From: Rhizobiaceae bacterium
GTDB lineage: Bacteria; Pseudomonadota; Alphaproteobacteria; Rhizobiales; Rhizobiaceae
Length of the DNA stretch: 64,000 nucleotides
Reading direction: 5' to 3'
NCBI GenBank assembly: GCA_025698895.1
Contig: JAILWO010000003.1
Location: 372,001-436,000, forward strand
Part shown: piece by piece, positions 1 through 9,741 of the stretch
Layout: each line of letters starts with the position of its first letter
Position numbering within the stretch: the first letter of the stretch is position 1
Program-made: the position numbers and the translations under genes
Notes under the pieces: generated by a model
Told to the model about the DNA's origin: nothing
What the model saw: only the letters and a program-made list of their open reading frames with translations
Database searches by the model: none

Positions 1-2
1 GC

Positions 3-1169
3 GTCGCCGGCGGCAACAACCGCCAGACCGTGACGGACGAGGACGGCGAAGGGCGAAAGCTGTTCCGGAAATGGTGCGAGGACGCCGGGCTCGAAATAGG
101 TCTCGACAAGATGGGAACGATGTTCGCCCGTCGCGAGGGCACCGACCCGGACGCCCTGCCGGTCTATGTCGGCTCCCATCTCGATACCCAGCCGACCGGC
201 GGCAAGTATGACGGTGTGTTGGGCGTGCTCGGCGGGCTGGAGATCGCCCGCACGCTCAACGATCTCGGCATCAGGACGAAGCATCCAATCGTCGTCACCA
301 ACTGGACCAACGAGGAGGGCACGCGCTTCGCGCCGGCCATGTTGGCGTCGGGCGTGTTCGCCGGGCAGCACGAGCTTGAATGGGCCTATGACCGAAAGGA
401 CGCCAAGGGCCTGCGTTTCGGCGACGAGCTGGAGCGCATCGGCTGGAAGGGCGACGAGGAGGTCGGCGCCCGCAAGATGAAGGCCTTCTTCGAGCTTCAC
501 ATCGAGCAGGGGCCGATCCTCGAGGACGAGGGCATCGACATCGGCGTGGTCACCCATGGGCAGGGCCTGTGGTGGCTCCAGGTGACGCTGACTGGCAAGG
601 AGAGCCATACCGGGTCGACGCCGATGCCCAAGCGCCGCAATGCGGGCCTCGGCATGGCGCGGGTGACCGAACTCGTCCACGAGGTGGCGATGGACTACCA
701 GCCGAACGCCGTCGGCGCGATCGGCCATGTCGAGGTCTATCCGAATTCGCGCAACGTCATCCCCGGCCGCACGGTCTTCACGATCGACATCCGCTCGCCG
801 GACCAGGAGGTGCTCGACACGATGCGGGCGCGCATCGAGGAGGGCATCGCCACGATCTGCGAGGCGCTCGACATCAAGCATGAGGTCGAGGCGGTCGGCC
901 ATTTCGATCCGGTCACCTTCGACGAAGGCTGCGTCAAGGCCGTCCGCGACGCGGCCGAGCGGCTGGGCTACTCGCATCGCAACATCGTCTCGGGCGCCGG
1001 CCACGACGCCTGCTGGATCAACCGCGTCGCGCCGACGGCGATGGTGATGTGCCCCTGCGTCGACGGGCTTTCCCACAACGAGGCGGAGGAGATCAGCAAG
1101 GAGTGGGCGCGCGCCGGCGCCGACGTCCTGTTCCACGCGGTGGTGGAAACCGCCGAAATCGTCGAATAG
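3..1169 (+). CDS. Zn-dependent M20-family amidohydrolase, probably N-carbamoyl-beta-alanine / N-carbamoyl-amino-acid hydrolase (5' partial)
   Basis: The protein would hydrolyse an N-carbamoyl amide, releasing ammonia, CO2 and an amino acid. This is the last step of reductive pyrimidine or hydantoin breakdown in the cytoplasm. The frame is open from the window edge, and the residues before the GTG at 30 (VAGGNNRQT) match the family's internal sequence, so the true start lies upstream. M20 metal-ligand motifs are visible: GSHLDTQPTGG, the TNEEGTRFAP Glu pair, HIEQGP, and a C-terminal histidine in DGLSHNEAEE. It sits 76 bp ahead of an ABC transporter operon, which suggests coupled uptake and degradation. 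The exact substrate (carbamoyl-beta-alanine, carbamoyl-amino acid or allantoate) is inferred. Confidence 0.85.
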   Translation, partial: VAGGNNRQTVTDEDGEGRKLFRKWCEDAGLEIGLDKMGTMFARREGTDPDALPVYVGSHLDTQPTGGKYDGVLGVLGGLEIARTLNDLGIRTKHPIVVTNWTNEEGTRFAPAMLASGVFAGQHELEWAYDRKDAKGLRFGDELERIGWKGDEEVGARKMKAFFELHIEQGPILEDEGIDIGVVTHGQGLWWLQVTLTGKESHTGSTPMPKRRNAGLGMARVTELVHEVAMDYQPNAVGAIGHVEVYPNSRNVIPGRTVFTIDIRSPDQEVLDTMRARIEEGIATICEALDIKHEVEAVGHFDPVTFDEGCVKAVRDAAERLGYSHRNIVSGAGHDACWINRVAPTAMVMCPCVDGLSHNEAEEISKEWARAGADVLFHAVVETAEIVE

Positions 1170-1201
1170 CCCGATTGCGATGCCGTCGCGACGAAGCATA
1201 G

Positions 1202-1216
1202 TGTTGCGTCGCAACA
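1202..1216. promoter_or_regulatory. Perfect 15-bp palindrome upstream of the ABC operon
   Basis: The sequence is TGTTGCG-T-CGCAACA with 7-bp perfect arms. It lies between the amidohydrolase stop and the GTG start at 1246. There is no T-tract, so an operator is more likely than a terminator. A related TTGC/GCAA palindrome occurs at 38076 and an imperfect one at 43161. The binding factor is unknown. Confidence 0.4.
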
Positions 1217-1245
1217 TTGCTCACCCTCCAACCTGAGGAGAGTTC

Positions 1246-2070
1246 GTGCTGGACAAGATGGCCGCCACGTCCCGGCCCACCGAGAGGGCAACGACGCAGG
1301 TCGTCTCCGCCCGCAAGCTGTCGCTTACGTTCGAGACGAATGACGGGCCCGTCCACGCGCTTTCGAATGTCGATCTCGACATAGGCAAGGGCGAGTTCGT
1401 CTCCTTCATCGGTCCGTCCGGCTGCGGCAAGACGACCTTCCTGCGGGTGATCGCGGATCTGGAACAGCCGAGTTCGGGCGAGATTTCGGTCAACGGCATG
1501 TCGCCGGGAGAGGCGCGCAAGGCGCGCGCCTATGGCTATGTGTTCCAGGCCGCGGGCCTGTTTCCGTGGCGCACGATCGAGAAGAATATCGCCCTGCCGC
1601 TCGAGATCATGGACTATTCGGCCGCCGAGCGGGCAGAGCGGGTCAGGAGCACGCTCGAACTGGTCAACCTCACCGGCTTCGAGAAGAAATATCCCTGGCA
1701 GCTCTCCGGCGGCATGCAGCAGCGCGCCTCCATCGCCCGCGCGCTGGCCTTCGATGCCGACCTGCTCCTGATGGACGAACCGTTCGGCGCGCTGGACGAG
1801 ATCGTGCGCGACCACCTCAACGATGAACTGCTCAAGCTGTGGGCGCGCACCAACAAGACGATCTGCTTCGTCACCCATTCGATCCCCGAGGCGGTCTATC
1901 TGTCGACCCGCATCGTCGTCATGTCGCCGCGGCCCGGCCGCGTCACCGACGTGATCGAATCGACCCTGCCGGCCGAACGCCCGCTCGACATTCGCGAATC
2001 GCCGGAATTCCTGGAGATCGCGCATCGCGTGCGCGAGGGCCTCAGGGCGGGGCACTCCTATGAGGACTGA
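1246..2070 (+). CDS. ABC transporter ATP-binding protein, NitT/TauT (SsuB/TauB-like) family
   Basis: This is the cytoplasmic ATPase that powers the importer encoded just downstream. The 274-residue protein has Walker A GPSGCGKT (residues 56-63), a Q-loop glutamine near 101, the signature LSGGMQQR (153-160), Walker B LLLMDEP (174-179) and an H-loop in FVTHS. The start is the GTG preceded by a GAGGAG ribosome-binding site 5 nt upstream. It is followed by two permease genes and a binding-protein gene in the same direction. Substrate is inferred as a pyrimidine-type compound from the preceding hydrolase, not from the ATPase itself. Confidence 0.9.
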   Translation: MLDKMAATSRPTERATTQVVSARKLSLTFETNDGPVHALSNVDLDIGKGEFVSFIGPSGCGKTTFLRVIADLEQPSSGEISVNGMSPGEARKARAYGYVFQAAGLFPWRTIEKNIALPLEIMDYSAAERAERVRSTLELVNLTGFEKKYPWQLSGGMQQRASIARALAFDADLLLMDEPFGALDEIVRDHLNDELLKLWARTNKTICFVTHSIPEAVYLSTRIVVMSPRPGRVTDVIESTLPAERPLDIRESPEFLEIAHRVREGLRAGHSYED

Positions 2071-2127
2071 GCGTCTTCATGCCGCCATCTTCAGCCTCTC
2101 CCGACAAGAGGGAGGAGGCAGGCGTTC

Positions 2128-3006
2128 ATGACAGGGCTCGGCGACAGGTTCATACCGGTCATGACGATCCTGCTCGGCATCGTCGCGGCCTGGTATATCG
2201 GTGCTTACGCGCTGAACGCGCCTTTCCAGCGCGGGCTGAACGAAAGGGCCGGCGAGACGCCAGGCTTCGTGGAATTTGTCGGCCAGACCATGTCGCAGCC
2301 CAAGCCGACGCTGCCCGCGCCGCATCAGGTGGCGGTGAATTTCTTCGAAAACACCTTCCTGCGCAGCGTCACCTCGGCACGCAGCCTCGTCTACCATGCC
2401 TGGGTGACGCTTTCCTCGACCCTGCTCGGCTTTGCCTTTGGCACTGTGCTCGGCATCGCGATCGCTGTCGGCATCGTGCATGTTCTCGCGCTCGACCGCA
2501 GCCTTATGCCGTGGATCATCGCCTCGCAGACGATCCCGATCCTGGCGCTGGCGCCGATGATCATCGTCGTGCTGGCGGCGGTGGGCATCACCGGGCTCCT
2601 GCCGAAGGCGCTGATCTCCACCTATCTGTCCTTCTTTCCCGTCGCGGTGGGCATGGTGAAGGGGCTGAGATCGCCGGAAGCCATCAACCTCGACCTGATG
2701 CGCACCTACAACGCCTCCAAGGCCGAGACCTTCTGGAAGCTGAGGCTGCCGGCTTCGGTGCCGTTCCTGTTCGCTTCCATGAAGGTCGCCATCGCGGCGA
2801 GCCTCGTCGGCGCCATCGTCGGCGAACTGCCCACGGGTGCTGCCGCCGGCATCGGCGCCAAGCTGCTCAACGGCTCCTATTACAGCCAGACGATCGACAT
2901 GTTTTCGGCGCTGGTCGCGGGCTCGATCGTGGCCGCGCTGCTCGTCACCGCCGTCGGCGCGACGGGCCGGGTCGTCGAGCGCGCGATGGGCGCGCGTCCG
3001 GCATGA
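2128..3006 (+). CDS. ABC transporter permease, NitT/TauT family (first permease)
   Basis: This 292-residue integral membrane subunit resembles SsuC/TauC/ThiX permeases. It has an N-terminal membrane anchor, a long periplasmic stretch, and a BPD_transp_1 core. The EAA-type cytoplasmic loop is visible in LMRTYNASKAETFWKLRLPA. A GGGAGGAGG ribosome-binding site precedes the ATG. Its stop overlaps the next permease start (ATGA at 3003-3006), so the two are translationally coupled and probably form a heterodimeric channel with the upstream ATPase. Confidence 0.88.
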   Translation: MTGLGDRFIPVMTILLGIVAAWYIGAYALNAPFQRGLNERAGETPGFVEFVGQTMSQPKPTLPAPHQVAVNFFENTFLRSVTSARSLVYHAWVTLSSTLLGFAFGTVLGIAIAVGIVHVLALDRSLMPWIIASQTIPILALAPMIIVVLAAVGITGLLPKALISTYLSFFPVAVGMVKGLRSPEAINLDLMRTYNASKAETFWKLRLPASVPFLFASMKVAIAASLVGAIVGELPTGAAAGIGAKLLNGSYYSQTIDMFSALVAGSIVAALLVTAVGATGRVVERAMGARPA

Positions 3007-4112
3007 GCAACGTGCTGCGAGACTGGCAGTCGTCGGCCGCGCTCGTGCTGGCGCTTCTGTCGATCGTCCTGCCGCTCACCGATGCGGGAAGCGTTGGCCT
3101 GAAAGCGGTGCTGGTGCTGCTCGTCATCACCGCTGCCGTCGCTGCGATCGCCGTTCGCGCCGGCCTGTTGCTGGTGGTCATATTGTTCGTCGGAGCGCAT
3201 CTCGCCGCATGGCTCCTGCTGCAGTCGCTGGGGGGCAAGACGGGGATGGCCGGTCCGTCCTACTATTTCCTCCTGGCCGCCGCCTGGCTGCTTGCATGGC
3301 GGCTCGTCACCGTGCTCTCGGCCCTGAAGATCGACAATCGCGCGGGCGATCTCGCCATCCGGCTCGGCATCCCCTTGCTGTTCGGCATCTGGGTCCTGAT
3401 CCTGTGGGAGGCCATCGTGCGCGGCGCGGGCGTGCCTTTCGTGCTGCTTCCGCCGCCGAGCGCGATCGCCGCCCGCATCGCGGGATCGGTTTCGACGCTC
3501 GCGGCGGACGTGAACCAGACCATCGTGAAGGCCGTTCTGATCGGCTATGCGCTCGGCTGCACGGCGGGCTTCGCGGCGGCGATCCTCGCCGACCGGTTTG
3601 GTTTCCTGCGGCGCGGGCTGCTGCCAATCGGCAACATGGTCTCGGCCCTTCCGATCATCGGTGTGGCGCCGATCATGGTCATGTGGTTCGGCTTCGACTG
3701 GCCGTCCAAGGCGGCCGTCGTCGTCATCATGACCTTCTTTCCCATGCTGGTGAACACGGTGACAGGGCTCGCGGCTTCCGGCCATATGGAGCGCGATCTG
3801 ATGCGCACCTATGCCGCCGGCTACTGGCAGACGCTCGCCAGCCTGCGGCTCCCGGCAGCCATGCCGTTCATCTTCAACGCGCTCAAGATCAATTCGACCC
3901 TGGCCCTGATCGGCGCGATCGTGGCCGAGTTCTTCGGCACGCCGGTGGTCGGCATGGGCTTCAGGATTTCGACCGAAGTCGGGCGCATGAATATCGACAT
4001 GGTCTGGGCCGAAATCGCTGTTGCGGCGCTCGCCGGTTCGGTTTTCTATGGCGTCATCGCCCTCCTCGAGAGGGTTGTCACTTTTTGGCACCCGTCTATC
4101 CGTGGTGGATAG
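3003..4112 (+). CDS. ABC transporter permease, NitT/TauT family (second, long permease)
   Basis: The 369-residue protein is longer than a typical 250-290 residue family member. The first roughly 130 residues are a run of hydrophobic segments (for example VLVLLVITAAVAAIAVRAGL) before the usual permease core. The core carries the EAA loop in LMRTYAAGYWQTLASLRLPA. Its start overlaps the first permease by 4 nt. It most likely pairs with that permease to form the transmembrane pore; the extra N-terminal segments have no obvious role. Confidence 0.87.
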   Translation: MSNVLRDWQSSAALVLALLSIVLPLTDAGSVGLKAVLVLLVITAAVAAIAVRAGLLLVVILFVGAHLAAWLLLQSLGGKTGMAGPSYYFLLAAAWLLAWRLVTVLSALKIDNRAGDLAIRLGIPLLFGIWVLILWEAIVRGAGVPFVLLPPPSAIAARIAGSVSTLAADVNQTIVKAVLIGYALGCTAGFAAAILADRFGFLRRGLLPIGNMVSALPIIGVAPIMVMWFGFDWPSKAAVVVIMTFFPMLVNTVTGLAASGHMERDLMRTYAAGYWQTLASLRLPAAMPFIFNALKINSTLALIGAIVAEFFGTPVVGMGFRISTEVGRMNIDMVWAEIAVAALAGSVFYGVIALLERVVTFWHPSIRGG

Positions 4113-4135
4113 ACCGACATAAAGAGGGAATACTC

Positions 4136-5101
4136 ATGAAGAGAACCATCATCTCACTGATGGCCGGTGCATTCGCCCTGGCGGCCGGCCCGGCGCTCGC
4201 CGCCGACGAGGTCACGTTGCAACTGAAATGGGTCGCGCAGGCCCAGTTCGCCGGCTATTTCGTCGCCAAGGACAAGGGCTTCTACGAGGAGGAGGACCTC
4301 GACGTCACGATCAAGCCGGGCGGGCCCGACATCGCCCCCGAACAGGTGATCGCCGGCGGCGGCGCCGACGTCATCGTCACCTGGATGGCGGCCGCGCTTT
4401 CGGCGCGCGAGAAGGGCGTGCCGCTGGTCAACATCGCCCAGCCCTACAAGAAAGCCGGCATGCAGCTCGTCTGTCCCGCAGACGGACCGATCAAGACCGA
4501 GGCGGACTTTCCCGGCCACACGCTCGGCGTCTGGTTCTTCGGCAATGAGTATCCATTCTATGCCTGGATGAACAAGCTCGGCTATTCGACCGAGGGCGGC
4601 GAGGACGGCGTGACCGTGCTCAAGCAGTCCTTCGACGTGCAGCCGCTGATCCAGAAGCAGGCCGACTGCATCTCGGTCATGACCTACAACGAGTACTGGC
4701 AGCTCATCGACGCCGGCTACAAGCCAGACGATCTGATCGTCTTCAACTATTCCGAAATGGGCAACGACCTGCTCGAGGACGGCCTCTACGTGCTGGAGGA
4801 CGATCTCAAGGACGAGGCCTTCAAGGACAAGATGGTGCGCTTCGTGCGGGCCTCCATGAAGGGCTGGGAATACGCGATCGAGAACCCGGAAGAGGCGGCC
4901 GGCATCGTCATGGACAATGGCGGGCAGGACGAGAACCATCAGGTGCGCATGATGGGCGAGGTCGCCAAGCTGATCGACAAGCCCGACGCCAAGCTGATCG
5001 TCGAGGCCTATGAGCGTACGGCGGATGCGCTCGTGAACCAGGGCATAATTGAGAAGGAGCCGGAAGGCGCCTACACGACCGAGATCACCGACGCGCTCTG
5101 A
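4136..5101 (+). CDS. Periplasmic substrate-binding protein, NMT1/THI5-like (ThiY family)
   Basis: This 321-residue protein is the extracytoplasmic receptor of the transporter. A Sec signal peptide is clear (MKRTIISLMAGAFALAAG, cleavage after ALA). The mature part starts with LQLKWVAQAQFAGYFVAKDK, the usual opening of NMT1/THI5-like pyrimidine-precursor receptors, followed by GFYEEEDLDVTIKPGG. The ATG is preceded by AGAGGG. It is the last gene of the operon, ending just before a strong terminator. The family binds pyrimidines, thiamine precursors and similar small molecules; the ligand here is inferred. Confidence 0.88.
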   Translation: MKRTIISLMAGAFALAAGPALAADEVTLQLKWVAQAQFAGYFVAKDKGFYEEEDLDVTIKPGGPDIAPEQVIAGGGADVIVTWMAAALSAREKGVPLVNIAQPYKKAGMQLVCPADGPIKTEADFPGHTLGVWFFGNEYPFYAWMNKLGYSTEGGEDGVTVLKQSFDVQPLIQKQADCISVMTYNEYWQLIDAGYKPDDLIVFNYSEMGNDLLEDGLYVLEDDLKDEAFKDKMVRFVRASMKGWEYAIENPEEAAGIVMDNGGQDENHQVRMMGEVAKLIDKPDAKLIVEAYERTADALVNQGIIEKEPEGAYTTEITDAL

Positions 5102-5126
5102 TTGTTTCGTCGCTCGATTCGGCCGG

Positions 5127-5151
5127 AAGGGGCGGGCGACCGCCCCTTTTT
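5127..5151 (+). terminator. Rho-independent terminator of the first ABC operon
   Basis: A perfect 9-bp stem (AAGGGGCGG / CCGCCCCTT) with a GCGA loop is followed by a short T-run, 25 nt after the binding-protein stop codon. Confidence 0.85.
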
Positions 5152-5189
5152 GGTTTCAAATCCATGCTTCAAGCTCATAGTCACTTCGG

Positions 5190-5843
5190 ATGCGCCTATA
5201 TCTTTCCTCCTTCGATCTCGGCACCGAGCCGTCCACGCTGGCGTCGCTTGCGCCGAACGCACGCACCGCGATCATCATGAACGCGCTTGACAATCGGCCG
5301 TCTGCCCGCGCGCAATGGCTGGCGAACCAGTCACGCAAGCTGGAGGGGCTTGGCTTCTCCGTTGTCGAGGTGGATCTCCGTCGATTCTTCGATCGCCGGG
5401 CAGAGGCGCGCGAGGCGCTTCGGGACTTCGACATGGTGTGGATCAACGGCGGCAACTCGTTTCTTCTGCGCCGGGCGCTCAGACAGAGCGGCATCGATGA
5501 CGTCCTGGGAGAACGATTGGCGGAAAATACGATCGTCTATGCCGGGTTTAGTGCCGCGGCGGTGACCGCATCCGTGAGCCTTCGCGGACTTAAGGCGGTC
5601 GACGAGCCACACGACGTGCCAGAAGGTTACGACGAGGCGATCCTTTGGGAGGGTCTCGCCTACCTTCCCTATTCCCTCGTCATCCATTTCAGGTCGGACC
5701 ACCCGGAATCAGCGAAGGTCGACCAGCAAGTCCAGTTCTACGAGGAACGGGGACTCCCCTACAGAACTCTTCGTGACGGGGAAGCCCTCGTGGTTGACGG
5801 GCACGCCGATGAGGCAAGGGTGGTCGGATCGCCGCATGATTGA
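5190..5843 (+). CDS. Peptidase S51 / peptidase E-like class I glutamine-amidotransferase fold protein
   Basis: The 217-residue protein starts MRLYLSSFDLG and has the S51 hallmarks: a WINGGNSFLLRRAL segment and a nucleophile elbow YAGFSAAAV with the expected serine near residue 120. A later VIHFRSDHPES stretch resembles the histidine region of peptidase E. Peptidase E cleaves Asp-X dipeptides, but many family members are uncharacterised. The elbow reads GFSAAA rather than the usual G-S-A-G-A, so activity should not be assumed. It is a lone gene after the ABC terminator and converges with the regulator at 5871. Confidence 0.75.
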   Translation: MRLYLSSFDLGTEPSTLASLAPNARTAIIMNALDNRPSARAQWLANQSRKLEGLGFSVVEVDLRRFFDRRAEAREALRDFDMVWINGGNSFLLRRALRQSGIDDVLGERLAENTIVYAGFSAAAVTASVSLRGLKAVDEPHDVPEGYDEAILWEGLAYLPYSLVIHFRSDHPESAKVDQQVQFYEERGLPYRTLRDGEALVVDGHADEARVVGSPHD

Positions 5844-5870
5844 TCTGTTGCCGCTCTCATGTCGAACACG

Positions 5871-6764
5871 TCATGCCTGCAGTCTGGCCCGTTCTGCCTC
5901 GCGGAATGCACCGGGGGTCGTACCGACATGCTTGCGGAAGAAGCGGTTGAAATAGGCGGGGTCCTGGAAGCCCAGCCCATAGGCGATCGACTGGACGGGG
6001 GAGGGCGTGAAGACGAGCTCCCGCTTCGCCGCATCCAGCAGCCGACCGGTCGCGAGTTCGCACACGCTCGCACCGCTCATGCGTCGTGAAATCCGGTTGA
6101 GATGCGCAGACGATATGCCGATCCTCTCGGCGTAGAAGGCGACCGGCCTGTGCTCGCGGAAATGAGCCGCGATCAGCGTTTCCAGTTCGGCATGGCGCAG
6201 CGCATCCCGCCCTCCCGCGGGAATGTCGTCCGTCGCGTCGATCGCCTGCCGCCCCAGCGATACCAGCGCGTCCACCACCAGCGCCTCGAGGAGCAGGCCG
6301 CTTCCCGGCCTGTGCTTCGCCGTTTCGTCGTGAAGCCGTTTAATGGTTCCGGCGATGCCATCTCCCGGCTTCGACAGGGTCACGACCCGCGTCGACATCG
6401 CGAAGGCGGCGAGCGCGCGATCGGTGGCGGCCACCGTGGCCAGCCGGTCGGCCAGCGCCGTGACGACCAGCCCGTCTACGTCGCGGGTGAAGCGGAAACC
6501 GTGCGCCGCGCCCGGCGGAATGAACAGCACGCAGGGTGACGAGAACGGCTCGGCTCCATCCGTAGCCATGAGTTCGCCGGCGCCCGCGGTCAGGAGGAAG
6601 AGCTGGAAGAACGCGTCGTGGCGATGCAGCGCGATCTCCCAATTGTGCAGGTGCGTGCGTGCGGGGATCGTTTCGGCATGCAGCCAGAAATCCGCCGCTT
6701 CACCGGATTGCTCGCGGTAGAGCCGGTAGGAGGGGACGGATGCAGGGCGGTTCGACATGGCCAT
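5871..6764 (-). CDS. pobR: AraC-family transcriptional regulator, PobR-like
   Basis: The protein would activate pobA in response to 4-hydroxybenzoate. It has an N-terminal cupin-like sensing half (HNWEIALHRHDAFFQLFLL, then FIPPGAAHGFRF) and a C-terminal AraC double helix-turn-helix with FYAERIGISSAHLNRISRRM and IAYGLGFQDPAYFNRFFRKH. It is divergent from pobA with about 90 bp between starts, the classic pobR-pobA arrangement. I chose the ATG at 6764; an ATG at 6758 and a GTG at 6788 are alternatives and none has a strong ribosome-binding site. The gene name rests on fold plus context. Confidence 0.82.
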   Translation of the reverse strand: MAMSNRPASVPSYRLYREQSGEAADFWLHAETIPARTHLHNWEIALHRHDAFFQLFLLTAGAGELMATDGAEPFSSPCVLFIPPGAAHGFRFTRDVDGLVVTALADRLATVAATDRALAAFAMSTRVVTLSKPGDGIAGTIKRLHDETAKHRPGSGLLLEALVVDALVSLGRQAIDATDDIPAGGRDALRHAELETLIAAHFREHRPVAFYAERIGISSAHLNRISRRMSGASVCELATGRLLDAAKRELVFTPSPVQSIAYGLGFQDPAYFNRFFRKHVGTTPGAFREAERARLQA

Positions 6765-6821
6765 GAGATGTTCAGATAGTGCAATCACATGCCATGATTG
6801 TCCATTGTCGTTCCCTCCTGA

Positions 6822-8027
<1,206 letters not shown>

Positions 8028-8062
8028 GCCTTACAGACAACCATCGCCAGGGGAGGTCCTGA

Positions 8063-8461
8063 ATGGCCGATGAAGACAAATCCGAACGATGGCGCCAGGG
8101 CATGGCCACCCGCCGCTCGGTGCTCGGCGCGGAATGGGTCGACCGCGCGCGGAAGAACCAGACCGACTTCGACGCGCCTTTCCAGGACCTCATCACCGAG
8201 GCAGCGTGGGGCCATGTCTGGTCGCGCGACACCATCTCGAAGCGCGAGCGTTCCATGATGACGCTCGCGCTGCTGGCGGGCCTCGGCAATTACGAGGAAC
8301 TCGCGCTGCACACACGCGCCACGCTCAACACCGGCTGCTCGCGTGACGACATTCGCGAGGCGATGCTGCATGTGGCGATCTATGCTGGCGTGCCGCGCGC
8401 CAACCATGCCATCAAGGTGATCAGGCAGGTGTTCGACGAGATCGACGGCGAGGCACAATGA
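8063..8461 (+). CDS. pcaC: 4-carboxymuconolactone decarboxylase
   Basis: The enzyme decarboxylates gamma-carboxymuconolactone to beta-ketoadipate enol-lactone. The 132-residue protein has the AhpD/CMD fold with [22 protein letters not shown] and the segment [18 protein letters not shown]. It has a GGGGAGG ribosome-binding site, and its stop overlaps the pcaH start (ATGA at 8458-8461). Usually pcaD precedes pcaC in rhizobial pcaDCHGB operons; pcaD is not here. Confidence 0.94.
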   Translation: MADEDKSERWRQGMATRRSVLGAEWVDRARKNQTDFDAPFQDLITEAAWGHVWSRDTISKRERSMMTLALLAGLGNYEELALHTRATLNTGCSRDDIREAMLHVAIYAGVPRANHAIKVIRQVFDEIDGEAQ

Positions 8462-9201
8462 TACCCAACCAGAAGCCGGAAACCGGCGCCTTCTTCCAGC
8501 GGGACCGGACCTGGCATCCGCCAGCCTATACGCCGGGCTACAAGACCTCGGTGCTGCGCTCGCCGCAAAAGGCGCTGCTGTCGCTCGACAACACGCTGTC
8601 GGAGATCACCGGGCCGGTCTTCGGTCACGCGATGCTGGGCGAGCTCGACGACGACCTGATCCACAATTTCGCGAAGCCGGGCGAAAGCGCTATCGGCCAG
8701 CGCATCATCGTTTATGGCCGCGTCCTGGACGAACGCGGCAAGGGTGTCTCCGGCGCGCTGCTGGAGTTCTGGCAGGCCAATGCGGGCGGCCGCTACCGCC
8801 ACAAGAGAGAGGGCTATTTGGCCCCGCTCGACCCGAATTTCGGCGGTTGCGGGCGCACCATAACCGACGAGGACGGGAACTATGCGTTCCGCACCATCAA
8901 GCCCGGCCCCTATCCCTGGCCGAATGGCCCGAACGACTGGCGCCCTGCCCATATCCACTTCTCGATCTTCGGCCATGGCTTCGCGCAGCGGCTGATCACC
9001 CAGATGTATTTCGAGGGCGATCCGCTGATCTGGAAATGTCCGATCGTGCGTACGATCCCGGACCGGGCCGCGATCGAGCAGCTCGTGGCGGCGCTCGACA
9101 TGGAGGCGACGATCCCCATGGATGCACGCGCCTACAAGTTCGACATCGTGCTCAGGGGACGCCGCTCCACCATGTTCGAGAACCGGATGGAGGGGAATTG
9201 A
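8458..9201 (+). CDS. pcaH: Protocatechuate 3,4-dioxygenase beta subunit
   Basis: This subunit carries the non-haem Fe(III) site that opens protocatechuate between the hydroxyls (ortho cleavage). In 247 residues the predicted iron ligands are visible: a tyrosine in GGRYRH, a tyrosine in GPYPWPN, and the two histidines in [12 protein letters not shown]. It is translationally coupled to pcaC. Its alpha-subunit partner is normally adjacent, but here a toxin-antitoxin pair of about 500 bp separates them. Confidence 0.96.
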   Translation: MIPNQKPETGAFFQRDRTWHPPAYTPGYKTSVLRSPQKALLSLDNTLSEITGPVFGHAMLGELDDDLIHNFAKPGESAIGQRIIVYGRVLDERGKGVSGALLEFWQANAGGRYRHKREGYLAPLDPNFGGCGRTITDEDGNYAFRTIKPGPYPWPNGPNDWRPAHIHFSIFGHGFAQRLITQMYFEGDPLIWKCPIVRTIPDRAAIEQLVAALDMEATIPMDARAYKFDIVLRGRRSTMFENRMEGN

Positions 9202-9229
9202 CTTGCGTATCAGGCCCGTCCGCACTACA

Positions 9230-9245
9230 TGAATACATGTATTCA
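9230..9245. promoter_or_regulatory. 16-bp perfect palindrome, probable operator of the relBE-type module
   Basis: TGAATACATGTATTCA is self-complementary and lies directly upstream of the antitoxin ribosome-binding site and start at 9258. Ribbon-helix-helix antitoxins usually autorepress from such palindromes. Its ACATGT centre is also found in the larger palindrome ahead of the related module at 35333-35366. Confidence 0.65.
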
Positions 9246-9257
9246 ATGGAGGCCGGC

Positions 9258-9494
9258 ATGCCTACCACGATAAGGCTGGACGCTGAAACCGAAAATCGTC
9301 TGAACGCTCTTGCAAAGCGGACTGGTCGGACGAAAGCCTATTATTTGCGGGAGTTTATAGAGCGGGGTCTGGAGGACCTTGAGGACTACTACGCCGCGGA
9401 AGCAGCGATGGAGAGTATCAGGCGAGGCGACGAACGGACCTATACGCTTGAAGAGATGAGGGCGGAACTTGGCCTGGACGATCGAGCTGCGTAG
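9258..9494 (+). CDS. Type II antitoxin, ribbon-helix-helix (RelB/CopG-like)
   Basis: The 78-residue protein opens with the DNA-binding strand MPTTIRLDAETENRLNALAK, followed by TGRTKAYYLREFIERGLEDLEDYY and an acidic C-terminal tail that would wrap the toxin. The ATG at 9258 has GGAGG 5 nt upstream; an in-frame ATG at 9246 is less well placed. It overlaps the toxin gene by 26 nt. A clear homologue is at 35371 (shared TGRTK, RE and DLED residues). It lies inside the pca operon and has no link to catabolism. Confidence 0.85.
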   Translation: MPTTIRLDAETENRLNALAKRTGRTKAYYLREFIERGLEDLEDYYAAEAAMESIRRGDERTYTLEEMRAELGLDDRAA

Positions 9495-9732
9495 CTCCGT
9501 AAGGCACGATCTGAAGAAGCTTGATCGGAAGGTGGCGGACCGGGTTCTCGATTTCCTCGCTGAACGCGTCGCATCCGGAGATCCGCGGCGTATCGGTGAA
9601 CCGCTCGCCGGCAATCTGCGAGGCCATTGGCGTTACAGGGTCGGTGACTATCGAATCATCTGCAACCTGGCAGACGAGCGTATGGTGGTACTCGTCATTC
9701 GGATCGCACACCGCTCGGACGTCTACCGATAA
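9469..9732 (+). CDS. Type II toxin, RelE/ParE superfamily
   Basis: The 87-residue product starts at a TTG inside the antitoxin gene and reads MAWTIELRSSVRHDLKKLD, the standard RelE-type beginning. Later it has the family core GEPLAGNLRGHWRYRVGDYRI and ends in VIRIAHRSDVYR. RelE toxins cleave mRNA on the ribosome and ParE toxins poison gyrase; which applies cannot be told from sequence alone. The frame is complete. Its stop is 9 bp before the pcaG start, so pcaG translation could depend on transcription through this module. Confidence 0.85.
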   Translation: MAWTIELRSSVRHDLKKLDRKVADRVLDFLAERVASGDPRRIGEPLAGNLRGHWRYRVGDYRIICNLADERMVVLVIRIAHRSDVYR

Positions 9733-9741
9733 GGAAACCAA

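Noticed and set aside
1202-1216. Terminator of the amidohydrolase gene
   Set aside because: The palindrome is short and not followed by a T-run; downstream genes are on the same strand and functionally linked.
2880-4091. 403-codon open frame on the minus strand across the permease genes
   Set aside because: It is antisense to two clear permeases, is rich in Arg, Gly, Asp and His as expected for GC-rich shadow frames, and matches no family.
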